From positions 20,948,098 to 21,012,097 of the forward strand of contig OZ024744.1 of the NCBI GenBank assembly GCA_964016885.1: a stretch of DNA of 64,000 nucleotides, in the 5' to 3' direction. Positions 1 to 10,430 of this stretch are shown here, piece after piece (position 1 is the stretch's first letter; every line of letters begins with the position of its first letter). The position numbers and the translations under genes were made by a program. The notes under the pieces are model-generated. The model had not been told where the DNA came from. It made no database searches and was given only the letters and a program-made list of their open reading frames with translations. Origin of the DNA: Eledone cirrhosa. Lineage: Eukaryota; Mollusca; Cephalopoda; Octopoda; Eledonidae.

Positions 1-440
1 TCGTTTTAAAACAGTTGAATCGTTAGAACTGACTCGTTTTAACAACAGTTGAATCTTAAAATAAAACTCGTTTTAACAATAGTTGAATCTCAAGAACTGA
101 CTCGTTTTAGCAACAGTTGAATCTTAAGATAACACTCGTTTTCATAACAGTTGAATCTCAAGAACTGTCTCGTTTTAACAACAGTTGACTTTTAAGATAA
201 ACCTCGTTTTGACAACAGTTGAATCTTAAGAACTGACTCGTTTTAACAACAGTTAAATCTTAATAACTGACTCGTTTTAACAACAGTTGCATGTTAAGAT
301 AAAACTCGTTTTAACAATAGTTGAATCTTAAGAACTGACTCGTTTTAACAACAGTTGAATCTTAAGATAAAACTCGTTTTAACAACTGTTGAATCTTAAG
401 AACTGACTTGTTTTAACAACAGCTGAATCTTAAGATAAAA

Positions 441-474
441 CTCGTTTTAACAACAGTTGAATCTTAAGAACTGA
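441..474 (+). repeat. Type A monomer, clean reference copy
   Basis: This 34-bp copy matches the majority A form. Reading along it: CTCG with the only CpG (441-444), a T4 run and TTAAC, the odd-length dyad CAAC-A-GTTG (451-459), the palindrome CTTAAG (463-468), and GAACTGA at the end. The segment 454-473 has inverted arms CAGTT and AACTG separated by 10 bases. The next monomer (475-508) is also type A, an example of a break in A/B alternation. Confidence 0.95.
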
Positions 475-861
475 CTCGTTTTAACAACAGTTGAATCTTA
501 AGAACTGACTCGTTTTAACAACAGTTGAATGTTAAGATAAAACCCGTTTTAACAATAGTGGAATCTTAAGAACTGACTCGTTTTAACAACAGTTGAATCT
601 TAAGATAAAACTAGTTTTAACAACAGTTGAATCTTAACAACTGACTCGTTTTAACAACAGCTGAATCTTAAGATAAAACTCGTTTTAACAACAGTTCAAA
701 CTTAAGAAATGACTCGTTTTAACAAAAGTTGAATCTTATGAACTCACTCATTGTAACAACAGTTGAATCTTAAGATAACATTCGTTTTAACAACAGTTGA
801 ATCTTAAGAACTCATTCGTTTTAACAACAGTTGAATCTTAAGATAAAACTCGTTTTAACAA

Positions 862-867
862 CACGTG
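862..867. other. CACGTG site, first of 13 at matching HOR positions
   Basis: Where the monomer normally reads CAGTTG, some copies read CACGTG, a perfect palindrome. I found it at 862, 4530, 5889, 7657, 9492, 20775, 35802, 39235, 41716, 44470, 46339, 53075 and 60762. It always sits in the same neighbourhood, followed by a monomer with AACGGACTC or ACGGACTC and then one with CACCTG. Related units have CACTTG at the same place. CACGTG is a bHLH-type binding core in many eukaryotes; binding here is speculation. Confidence 0.6.
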
Positions 868-1120
868 AATCTTAATAACGGACTCGTTTTAACAACACCT
901 GAATCTTAAGATAAAACTCGTTTTAACAACAGTTGAATCTTAAGAACTGATTCGTTTTAACAACAGTTCAAACTTAAGAACTGACTCGTTTTAACAACAG
1001 TTGAATCTTATGAACTGACTCATTTTAACAACAGTTGAATCTTAAGATAACATTCGTTTTAACAACAGTTGAATCTTAAGAACTGACTTGTTCTAACAAC
1101 AGTTCAGCCTCAAGAACTGA

Positions 1121-2546
1121 CTCGTTTTAAAACAGTTGAATCGTTAGATCTGACTCGTTTTAACAACAGTTGAATCTTAAAATAAAACTCGTTTTAACAA
1201 TAGTTGAATCTCAAGAACTGACTCGTTTTAGAAACAGTTGAATCTTAATAACTGACTCGTTTTAACAACAGTTGAATGTTAAGATAAAACTCGTTTAAGA
1301 ATAGTTGAATCTTAAGAACTGACTCGTTTTAACAACAGTTGAATCTTAAGATAAAGCTCGTTTTAACAACTGTTGAATCTTAAGAACTGACTCGTTTTAA
1401 CAACAGTTGAATCTTCAAATAAAACTCGTTTTAACAACAGTTGAATCTTAAGAACTGACTCGTTTTAACAACAGTTGAATGTTAAGATAAAACTCGTTTT
1501 AAAAATAGTTGAATCTTAAGAACTGACTCGTTTTAACAACAGTTGAATCTTAAGATAAAACTCGTTTTAACAACAGTTGAATCTTAAGAACTGACTCATT
1601 TTAACAACAGTTGAATATTATGAACTCACTCATTTTAACAACACTTGAATCTTAAGATAACATTCGTTTTAACAACAGTTGAATCTTAAGAACTGATTCG
1701 TTTTAACAACAGTTGAATCTTAAGATAAAACTCGTTTTAACAACAGTTGAATCTTAAGAACGGACTCGTTTTAACAACAGCTGAATTTTAAGATAAAACT
1801 CGTTTTAACAACAGTTGAATCTTAAGAACTGATTCGTTTTAACAACAGTTCAAACTTAAGAACTGACTCATTTTAACAACAGTTGAATCTTAAGATAACA
1901 TTCGTTTTAACAACAGTTGAATCTTAAGAACTGACTCGTTTTAACAACAGTTGAATCTTAAGATAAAACTCGTTTTAACAACAGTTGATTCTTAAGAACT
2001 GACTCGTTTTAACAACAGCTGAATCTTAAGATAAAACTCGTTTTAACAACAGTTGTATCTTATGAACTGACTCATTTTAACAACAGTTGAATCTTAAGAA
2101 CTGATTCGTTTTAACAACAGTTGAATCTTAAGATAAAACTCGTTTTAACAACAGTTGAATCTTAAGAACTGACTCGTTTTAACAACAGCTGAATCTTAAG
2201 ATAAAACTCGTTTTAACAACAGTTGAATCTTAAGAACTGACTCGTTTTAACGACAGCTGAATCTTAAGATAAAACTCGTTTTAACAACAGTTGGATCTTA
2301 AGAACTGACTCGTTTTAACAACAGTTGAATCTTACGATAAAACTCGTTTTAACAACAGTTGAATCTTATGAACTAACTCATTTTAACAACAGTTGAATCT
2401 TAAGTTAAGACTCGTTTTAACAACAGTTGAATCTTAAGAACTGACTCGTTTTAACAACAGTTGAATCTTAAGACAAAACTCGTTTTAACAACAGTTGAAT
2501 CTTAAGAACTGACTTGTTCTAACAACAGTTCAGCCTTAAGAACTGA
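1121..2546 (+). repeat. HOR unit 2 (42 monomers)
   Basis: The head is shortened: the fourth head monomer (TTTTAGAAAC, near 1227) runs straight into TAATAACTGA, the end of the eighth, which removes four monomers. Length is 42x34 minus 2 bp, explained by the 33-bp head monomer and a second 33-bp monomer with CGTTTAAGAATAG near 1290. The first monomer reads GTTAGATCTGA, a private change that makes an AGATCT palindrome. Confidence 0.85.
1935..1968 (+). repeat. Type B monomer, clean reference copy
   Basis: This 34-bp copy matches the majority B form. It is the same as type A up to CTTAAG, then ends GATAAAA in place of GAACTGA, so it lacks the AACTG arm that pairs with CAGTT in type A. It follows a type A copy whose first bases are TTCG instead of CTCG (1901-1934). 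Confidence 0.95.
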
Positions 2547-3667
2547 CTCGTTTTAAAACAGTTGAATCGTTAGAATCGACTCGTTTTAACAACAGTTGAA
2601 TCTTAAAATAAAACTCGTTTTAACAATAGTTGAATCTCAAGAACTGACTCGTTTTAGCAACAGTTGAATCTTAAGATAACACTCGTTTTCATAACAGTTG
2701 AATCTTAAGAACAGTCTCGTTTTAACAACAGTTGAATTTTAAGATAAACCTCGTTTTGACAACAGGTGAATCTTAAGAACTGACTCGTTTTAACAACAGT
2801 TAAATCTTAATAACTGACTCGTTTTAACAACAGTTGAATGTTAAGATAAAACTCGTTTTAACACTAGTTGAATCTTAAGAACTGACCCGTTTTAACAACA
2901 GTTGAATCTTAAGATAAAACTCGTTTTAACAACTGTTGAATCTTAAGAACTGACTCGTTTTAACAACAGCTGAATCTTAAGATAAAACTCGTTTTAACAA
3001 CAGTTGAATCTTAAGAACTGACTCGTTTTAACAACAGTTGAATCTTCAAATAAAACTCGTTTTAACAACAGTTGAATCTTAAGAACTGACTCGTTTTAAC
3101 AACAGTTGAATCTTAAGATAAAACTCGTTTTAACAACAGTTGAATCTTAAGATAAAACTCGTTTTAACAACAGTTGAATCTTATGAGCTAACTCATTTTA
3201 ACAACAGTTGAATCTTAAGTTAAGACTCGTTTTAACAACAGTTGAATCTTAAGAACTGACTCGTTTTAACAACAGCTGAATCTTAAGATAAAACTCGTTT
3301 TAACAACAGTTGAATCTTAAGAACTGACTCGTTTTAACAACAGCTGAATCTTAAGATAAAACTCGTTTTAACAACAGTTGAATCTTAAGTTAAGACTCGT
3401 TTTAACAACAGTTGAATCTTAAGAACTGACTCGTTTTAACGACAGCTGAATCTTAAGACAAAACCCGTTTTAACAACAGTTGAATCTTAAGAACTGTCTC
3501 GTTTTAACAACAGTTGAATCTTAAGATAAACCTCGTTTTAACAACAGTTTAATCTTAAGAACTGACTCGTTTTAACAACAGTTGAATCTTAAGACAAAAC
3601 TCGTTTTAACAACAGTTGAATCTTAAGAACTGACTTGTTCTAACAACAGTTCAGCCTTAAGAACTGA
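2547..3667 (+). repeat. HOR unit 3 (33 monomers)
   Basis: Full head and tail with a short middle. It shares the private variants ACAGGTGAATC (near 2764) and AACACTAGTTG (near 2850) with unit 5, showing that the two head regions have a recent common source although unit 4, of another lineage, lies between them. Confidence 0.88.
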
Positions 3668-4992
3668 CTCGTTTTAAAACAGTTGAATCGTTAGAACTGA
3701 CTCGTTTTAACAACAGTTGAATCTTAAAATAAAACTCGTTTTAACAATAGTTGAATCTCAAGAACTGACTCGTTTTAGCAACAGTTGAATCTTAAGATAA
3801 CACTCGTTTTCATAACAGTTGAATCTCAAGAACTGTCTCGTTTTAACAACAGTTGACTTTTAAGATAAACCTCGTTTTGACAACAGTTGAATCTTAAGAA
3901 CTGACTCGTTTTAACAACAGTTAAATCTTAATAACTGACTCGTTTTAACAACAGTTGCATGTTAAGATAAAACTCGTTTTAACAATAGTTGAATCTTAAG
4001 AACTGACTCGTTTTAACAACAGTTGAATCTTAAGATAAAACTCGTTTTAACAACTGTTGAATCTTAAGAACTGACTTGTTTTAACAACAGCTGAATCTTA
4101 AGATAAAACTCGTTTTAACAACAGTTGAATCTTAAGAACTGACTCGTTTTAACAACAGTTGAATCTTAAGAACTGACTCGTTTTAACAACAGTTGAATGT
4201 TAAGATAAAACCCGTTTTAACAATAGTGGAATCTTAAGAACTGACTCGTTTTAACAACAGTTGAATCTTAAGATAAAACTAGTTTTAACAACAGTTGAAT
4301 CTTAACAACTGACTCGTTTTAACAACAGCTGAATCTTAAGATAAAACTCGTTTTAACAACAGTTCAAACTTAAGAAATGACTCGTTTTAACAAAAGTTGA
4401 ATCTTATGAACTCACTCATTGTAACAACAGTTGAATCTTAAGATAACATTCGTTTTAACAACAGTTGAATCTTAAGAACTCATTCGTTTTAACAACAGTT
4501 GAATCTTAAGATAAAACTCGTTTTAACAACACGTGAATCTTAATAACGGACTCGTTTTAACAACACCTGAATCTTAAGATAAAACTCGTTTTAACAACAG
4601 TTGAATCTTAAGAACTGATTCGTTTTAACAACAGTTCAAACTTAAGAACTGACTCGTTTTAACAACAGTTGAATCTTATGAACTGACTCATTTTAACAAC
4701 AGTTGAATCTTAAGATAACATTCGTTTTAACAACAGTTGAATCTTAAGAACTGACTCGTTTTAACAACAGTTGAATCTTAAGACAAAACCCGTTTTAACA
4801 ACAGTTGAATCTTAAGAACTGTCTCGTTTTAACAACAGTTGAATCTTAAGATAAACCTCGTTTTAACAACAGTTTAATCTTAAGAACTGACTCGTTTTAA
4901 CAACAGTTGAATCTTAAGACAAAACTCGTTTTAACAACAGTTGAATCTTAAGAACTGACTTGTTCTAACAACAGTTCAGCCTTAAGAACTGA
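3668..4992 (+). repeat. HOR unit 4 (39 monomers)
   Basis: Close copy of unit 1 at +3,668 bp with the same private variants, plus six further tail monomers (204 bp) just before the anchor. Length is 39x34 minus the one base lost in the head monomer. It contains CACGTG at 4530-4535, matching 862-867 in unit 1. Confidence 0.9.
4755..4992 (+). repeat. HOR tail module with anchor, reference copy (7 monomers)
   Basis: Seven monomers (238 bp) that close many HOR units: GACAAAA (4755-4788), CCCG start with GAACTGT (4789-4822), GATAAAC (4823-4856), CAGTTTAATC (4857-4890), GACAAAA (4891-4924), a plain A monomer (4925-4958), and the anchor (4959-4992) with CTTGTTCTAAC and CAGTTCAGCC. The anchor is the most divergent monomer of the array and I found 25 copies. 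In several units (ending 27461, 30420, 34905, 43573, 49489, 57380) the anchor is preceded by a monomer with TTTTAGCAAC next to GACAAAA or GACAAGA, marking a subfamily. Confidence 0.88.
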
Positions 4993-6760
4993 CTCGTTTT
5001 AAAACAGTTGAATCGTTAGAACTGACTCGTTTTAACAACAGTTGAATCTTAAAATAAAACTCGTTTTAACAATAGTTGAATCTCAAGAACTGACTCGTTT
5101 TAGCAACAGTTGAATCTTAAGATAACACTCGTTTTCATAACAGTTGAATCTTAAGAACTGTCTCGTTTTAACAACAGTTGAATTTTAAGATAAACCTCGT
5201 TTTGACAACAGGTGAATCTTAAGAACTGACTCGTTTTAACAACAGTTAAATCTTAATAACTGACTCGTTTTAACAACAGTTGAATGTTAAGATAAAACTC
5301 GTTTTAACACTAGTTGAATCTTAAGAACTGACTCGTTTTAACAACAGTTGAATCTTAAGATAAAACTCGTTTTAACAACTGTTGAATCTTAAGAACTGAC
5401 TCGTTTTAACAACAGCTGAATCTTAAGATAAAACTCGTTTTAACAACAGTTGAATCTTAAGAACTGACTCGTTTTAACAACAGTTGAATCTTCAAATAAA
5501 ACTCGTTTTAACAACAGTTGAATCTTAAGAACTGACTCGTTTTAACAACAGTTGAATGTTAAGATAAAACTCGTTTTAACAATAGTGGAATCTTAAGAAC
5601 TGACTCGTTTTAACAACAGTTGAATCTTAAGATAAAGCTCGTTTTAACAACAGTTGAATCTTAAGAACTGACTCGTTTTAACAACAGCTGAATCTTAAGA
5701 TAAAACTCGTTTTAACAACAGTTCAAACTTAAGAAATGACTCGTTTTAACAAAAGTTGAATCTTATGAACTCACTCATTTTAACAACAGTTGAATCTTAA
5801 GATAAAATTCGTTTTAACAACAGTTGAATCTTAAGAACTGATTCGTTTTAACAACAGTTGAATCTTAAGATAAAACTCGTTTTAACAACACGTGAATCTT
5901 AAGAACGGACTCGTTTTAACAACACCTGAATCTTAAGATAAAACTCGTTTTAACAACAGTTGAATCTTAAGAACTGATTCGTTTTAACAACAGTTCAAAC
6001 TTAAGAACTGACTCGTTTTAACAACAGTTGAATCTTATGAACTGACTCATTTTAACAACAGTTGAATCTTAAGATAACATTCGTTTTAACAACAGTTGAA
6101 TCTTAAGAACTGACTCGTTTTAACAACAGTTGAATCTTAAAGATAAAACTCGTTTCGACAACAGTTGAATCTTAAGAACTGACTCGTTTTAACAACAGCT
6201 GAATCTTAAGATAAAACTCGTTTTAACAACAGTTGAATCTTAAGATAAAACTCGTTTTAACAACAGTTGAATCTTATGAGCTAACTCATTTTAACAACAG
6301 TTGAATCTTAAGTTAAGACTCGTTTTAACAACAGTTGAATCTTAAGAACTGACTCGTTTTAACAACAGCTGAATCTTAAGATAAAACTCGTTTTAACAAC
6401 AGTTGAATCTTAAGAACTGACTCGTTTTAACAACAGCTGAATCTTAAGATAAAACTCGTTTTAACAACAGTTGAATCTTAAGTTAAGACTCGTTTTAACA
6501 ACAGTTGAATCTTAAGAACTGACTCGTTTTAACGACAGCTGAATCTTAAGACAAAACCCGTTTTAACAACAGTTGAATCTTAAGAACTGTCTCGTTTTAA
6601 CAACAGTTGAATCTTAAGATAAACCTCGTTTTAACAACAGTTTAATCTTAAGAACTGACTCGTTTTAACAACAGTTGAATCTTAAGACAAAACTCGTTTT
6701 AACAACAGTTGAATCTTAAGAACTGACTTGTTCTAACAACAGTTCAGCCTTAAGAACTGA
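4993..6760 (+). repeat. HOR unit 5 (52 monomers)
   Basis: The head matches unit 3. The middle carries the first 35-bp monomer of the array (AAAGATAAAA near 6139, one extra A) followed by CGTTTCGAC; this linked pair recurs in many later units and marks one lineage. Length is exactly 52x34, the 33- and 35-bp monomers cancelling. Confidence 0.88.
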
Positions 6761-8595
6761 CTCGTTTTAAAACAGTTGAATCGTTAGAACTGACTCGTTT
6801 TAACAACAGTTGAATCTTAAAATAAAACTCGTTTTAACAATAGTTGAATCTCAAGAACTGACTCGTTTTAGCAACAGTTGAATCTTAAGATAACACTCGT
6901 TTTCATAACAGTTGAATCTCAAGAACTGTCTCGTTTTAACAACAGTTGACTTTTAAGATAAACCTCGTTTTGACAACAGTTGAATCTTAAGAACTGACTC
7001 GTTTTAACAACAGTTAAATCTTAATAACTGACTCGTTTTAACAACAGTTGAATGTTAAGATAAAACTCGTTTTAACAATAGTTGAATCTTAAGAACTGAC
7101 TCGTTTTAACAACAGTTGAATCTTAAGATAAAACTCGTTTTAACAACTGTTGAATCTTAAGAACTGACTTGTTTTAACAACAGCTGAATCTTAAGATAAA
7201 ACTCGTTTTAACAACAGTTGAATCTTAAGAACTGACTCGTTTTAACAACAGTTGAATCTTCAAATAAAACTCGTTTTAACAACAGTTGAATCTTAAGAAC
7301 TGACTCGTTTTAACAACAGTTGAATGTTAAGATAAAACCCGTTTTAACAATAGTGGAATCTTAAGAACTGACTCGTTTTAACAACAGTTGAATCTTAAGA
7401 TAAAACTCGTTTTAACAACAGTTGAATCTTAACAACTGACTCGTTTTAACAACAGCTGAATCTTAAGATAAAACTCGTTTTAACAACAGTTCAAACTTAA
7501 GAAATGACTCGTTTTAATAAAAGTTGAATCTTATGAACTCACTCATTGTAACAACAGTTGAATCTTAAGATAACATTCGTTTTAACAACAGTTGAATCTT
7601 AAGAACTGATTCGTTTTAACAACAGTTGAATCTTAAGATAAAACTCGTTTTAACAACACGTGAATCTTAAGAACGGACTCGTTTTAACAACACCTGAATC
7701 TTAAGATAAAACTCGTTTTAACAACAGTTGAATCTTAAGAACTGATTCGTTTTAACAACAGTTCAAACTTAAGAACTGACTCGTTTTAACAACAGTTGAA
7801 TCTTATGAACTGACTCATTTTAACAACAGTTGAATCTTAAGATAACATTCGTTTTAACAACAGTTGAATCTTAAGAACTGACTCGTTTTAACAACAGCTG
7901 AATCTTAAGATAAAACTCGTTTTAACAACAGTTGAATCTTAAGAACTGACTCGTTTTAACAACAGCTTCATCTTAAGATAAAACTCGTTTTAACAACAGT
8001 TGAATCTTAAGATAAAACTCGTTTTAACAACAGTTGAATCTTAAGAACTGACTCTTTTTAACAACAGTTGAATCTTAAGATAAGACTCGTTTTAACAACA
8101 GTTGAATCTTATGAGCTAACTCATTTTAACAACAGTTGAATCTTAAGTTAAGACTCGTTTTAACAACAGTTGAATCTTAAGAACTGACTCGTTTTAACAA
8201 CAGCTGAATCTTAAGATAAAACTCGTTTTAACAACAGTTGAATCTTAAGAACTGACTCGTTTTAACAACAGCTGAATCTTAAGATAAAACTCGTTTTAAC
8301 AACAGTTGAATCTTAAGTTAAGACTCGTTTTAACAACAGTTGAATCTTAAGAACTGACTCGTTTTAACGACAGCTGAATCTTAAGACAAAACCCGTTTTA
8401 ACAACAGTTGAATCTTAAGAACTGTCTCGTTTTAACAACAGTTGAATCTTAAGATAAACCTCGTTTTAACAACAGTTTAATCTTAAGAACTGACTCGTTT
8501 TAACAACAGTTGAATCTTAAGACAAAACTCGTTTTAACAACAGTTGAATCTTAAGAACTGACTTGTTCTAACAACAGTTCAGCCTTAAGAACTGA
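6761..8595 (+). repeat. HOR unit 6 (54 monomers), first of two 1,835-bp tandem copies
   Basis: Same length and same order of middle and tail variants as unit 7, for example CAGCTTCATC (near 7963), CTCTTTTTAAC and TATGAGCTAAC. The two differ in the head: this one has CTCAAGAACTGTC and GTTGACTTTTAAG as in units 1 and 4, whereas unit 7 has GTTGTATC and AAGAAATGTC. Confidence 0.92.
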
Positions 8596-10430
8596 CTCGT
8601 TTTAAAACAGTTGAATCGTTAGAACTGACTCGTTTTAACAACAGTTGAATCTTAAAATAAAACTCGTTTTAACAATAGTTGAATCTCAAGAACTGACTCG
8701 TTTTAGCAACAGTTGTATCTTAAGATAACACTCGTTTTCATAACAGTTGAATCTTAAGAAATGTCTCGTTTTAACAACAGTTGAATTTTAAGATAAACCT
8801 CGTTTTGACAACAGTTGAATCTTAAGAACTGACTCGTTTTAACAACAGTTAAATCTTAATAACTGACTCGTTTTAACAACAGTTGAATGTTAAGATAAAA
8901 CTCGTTTTAACAATAGTTGAATCTTAAGAACTGACTCGTTTTAACAACAGTTGAATCTTAAGATAAAACTCGTTTTAACAACTGTTGAATCTTAAGAACT
9001 GACTTGTTTTAACAACAGCTGAATCTTAAGATAAAACTCGTTTTAACAACAGTTGAATCTTAAGAACTGACTCGTTTTAACAACAGTTGAATCTTCAAAT
9101 AAAACTCGTTTTAACAACAGTTGAATCTTAAGAACTGACTCGTTTTAACAACAGTTGAATGTTAAGATAAAACCCGTTTTAACAATAGTGGAATCTTAAG
9201 AACTGACTCGTTTTAACAACAGTTGAATCTTAAGATAAAACTCGTTTTAACAACAGTTGAATCTTAACAACTGACTCGTTTTAACAACAGCTGAATCTTA
9301 AGATAAAACTCGTTTTAACAACAGTTCAAACTTAAGAAATGACTCGTTTTAATAAAAGTTGAATCTTATGAACTCACTCATTGTAACAACAGTTGAATCT
9401 TAAGATAACATTCGTTTTAACAACAGTTGAATCTTAAGAACTGATTCGTTTTAACAACAGTTGAATCTTAAGATAAAACTCGTTTTAACAACACGTGAAT
9501 CTTAAGAACGGACTCGTTTTAACAACACCTGAATCTTAAGATAAAACTCGTTTTAACAACAGTTGAATCTTAAGAACTGATTCGTTTTAACAACAGTTCA
9601 AACTTAAGAACTGACTCGTTTTAACAACAGTTGAATCTTATGAACTGACTCATTTTAACAACAGTTGAATCTTAAGATAACATTCGTTTTAACAACAGTT
9701 GAATCTTAAGAACTGACTCGTTTTAACAACAGCTGAATCTTAAGATAAAACTCGTTTTAACAACAGTTGAATCTTAAGAACTGACTCGTTTTAACAACAG
9801 CTTCATCTTAAGATAAAACTCGTTTTAACAACAGTTGAATCTTAAGATAAAACTCGTTTTAACAACAGTTGAATCTTAAGAACTGACTCTTTTTAACAAC
9901 AGTTGAATCTTAAGATAAGACTCGTTTTAACAACAGTTGAATCTTATGAGCTAACTCATTTTAACAACAGTTGAATCTTAAGTTAAGACTCGTTTTAACA
10001 ACAGTTGAATCTTAAGAACTGACTCGTTTTAACAACAGCTGAATCTTAAGATAAAACTCGTTTTAACAACAGTTGAATCTTAAGAACTGACTCGTTTTAA
10101 CAACAGCTGAATCTTAAGATAAAACTCGTTTTAACAACAGTTGAATCTTAAGTTAAGACTCGTTTTAACAACAGTTGAATCTTAAGAACTGACTCGTTTT
10201 AACGACAGCTGAATCTTAAGACAAAACCCGTTTTAACAACAGTTGAATCTTAAGAACTGTCTCGTTTTAACAACAGTTGAATCTTAAGATAAACCTCGTT
10301 TTAACAACAGTTTAATCTTAAGAACTGACTCGTTTTAACAACAGTTGAATCTTAAGACAAAACTCGTTTTAACAACAGTTGAATCTTAAGAACTGACTTG
10401 TTCTAACAACAGTTCAGCCTTAAGAACTGA
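8596..10430 (+). repeat. HOR unit 7 (54 monomers), second of two 1,835-bp tandem copies
   Basis: Follows unit 6 directly with identical length. Its head variants (GTTGTATC, AAGAAATGTC) are repeated in the head of unit 8, so the duplicated segment that gave units 6-8 probably had its boundary inside the head rather than at the anchor. Confidence 0.92.

Larger units (their letters stand above)
1..1120 (+). repeat. HOR unit 1 (33 monomers, first base outside window)
   Basis: Begins inside the 33-bp head monomer, one base after its expected first C, so the window opens almost exactly at an HOR boundary. Length to the anchor fits 33 monomers minus one base. It carries private variants GTTGACTTTTAAG, GTTGCATGTTAAG and CTAGTTTTAAC that recur only in unit 4 at a fixed distance of 3,668 bp. 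It lacks six tail monomers that unit 4 has. Confidence 0.9.

Noticed and set aside
1140..1153. GTTAGATCTGA as a functional AGATCT site
   Set aside because: A single substitution in one head monomer of unit 2; it is not repeated in other units, so it is most simply a private mutation.
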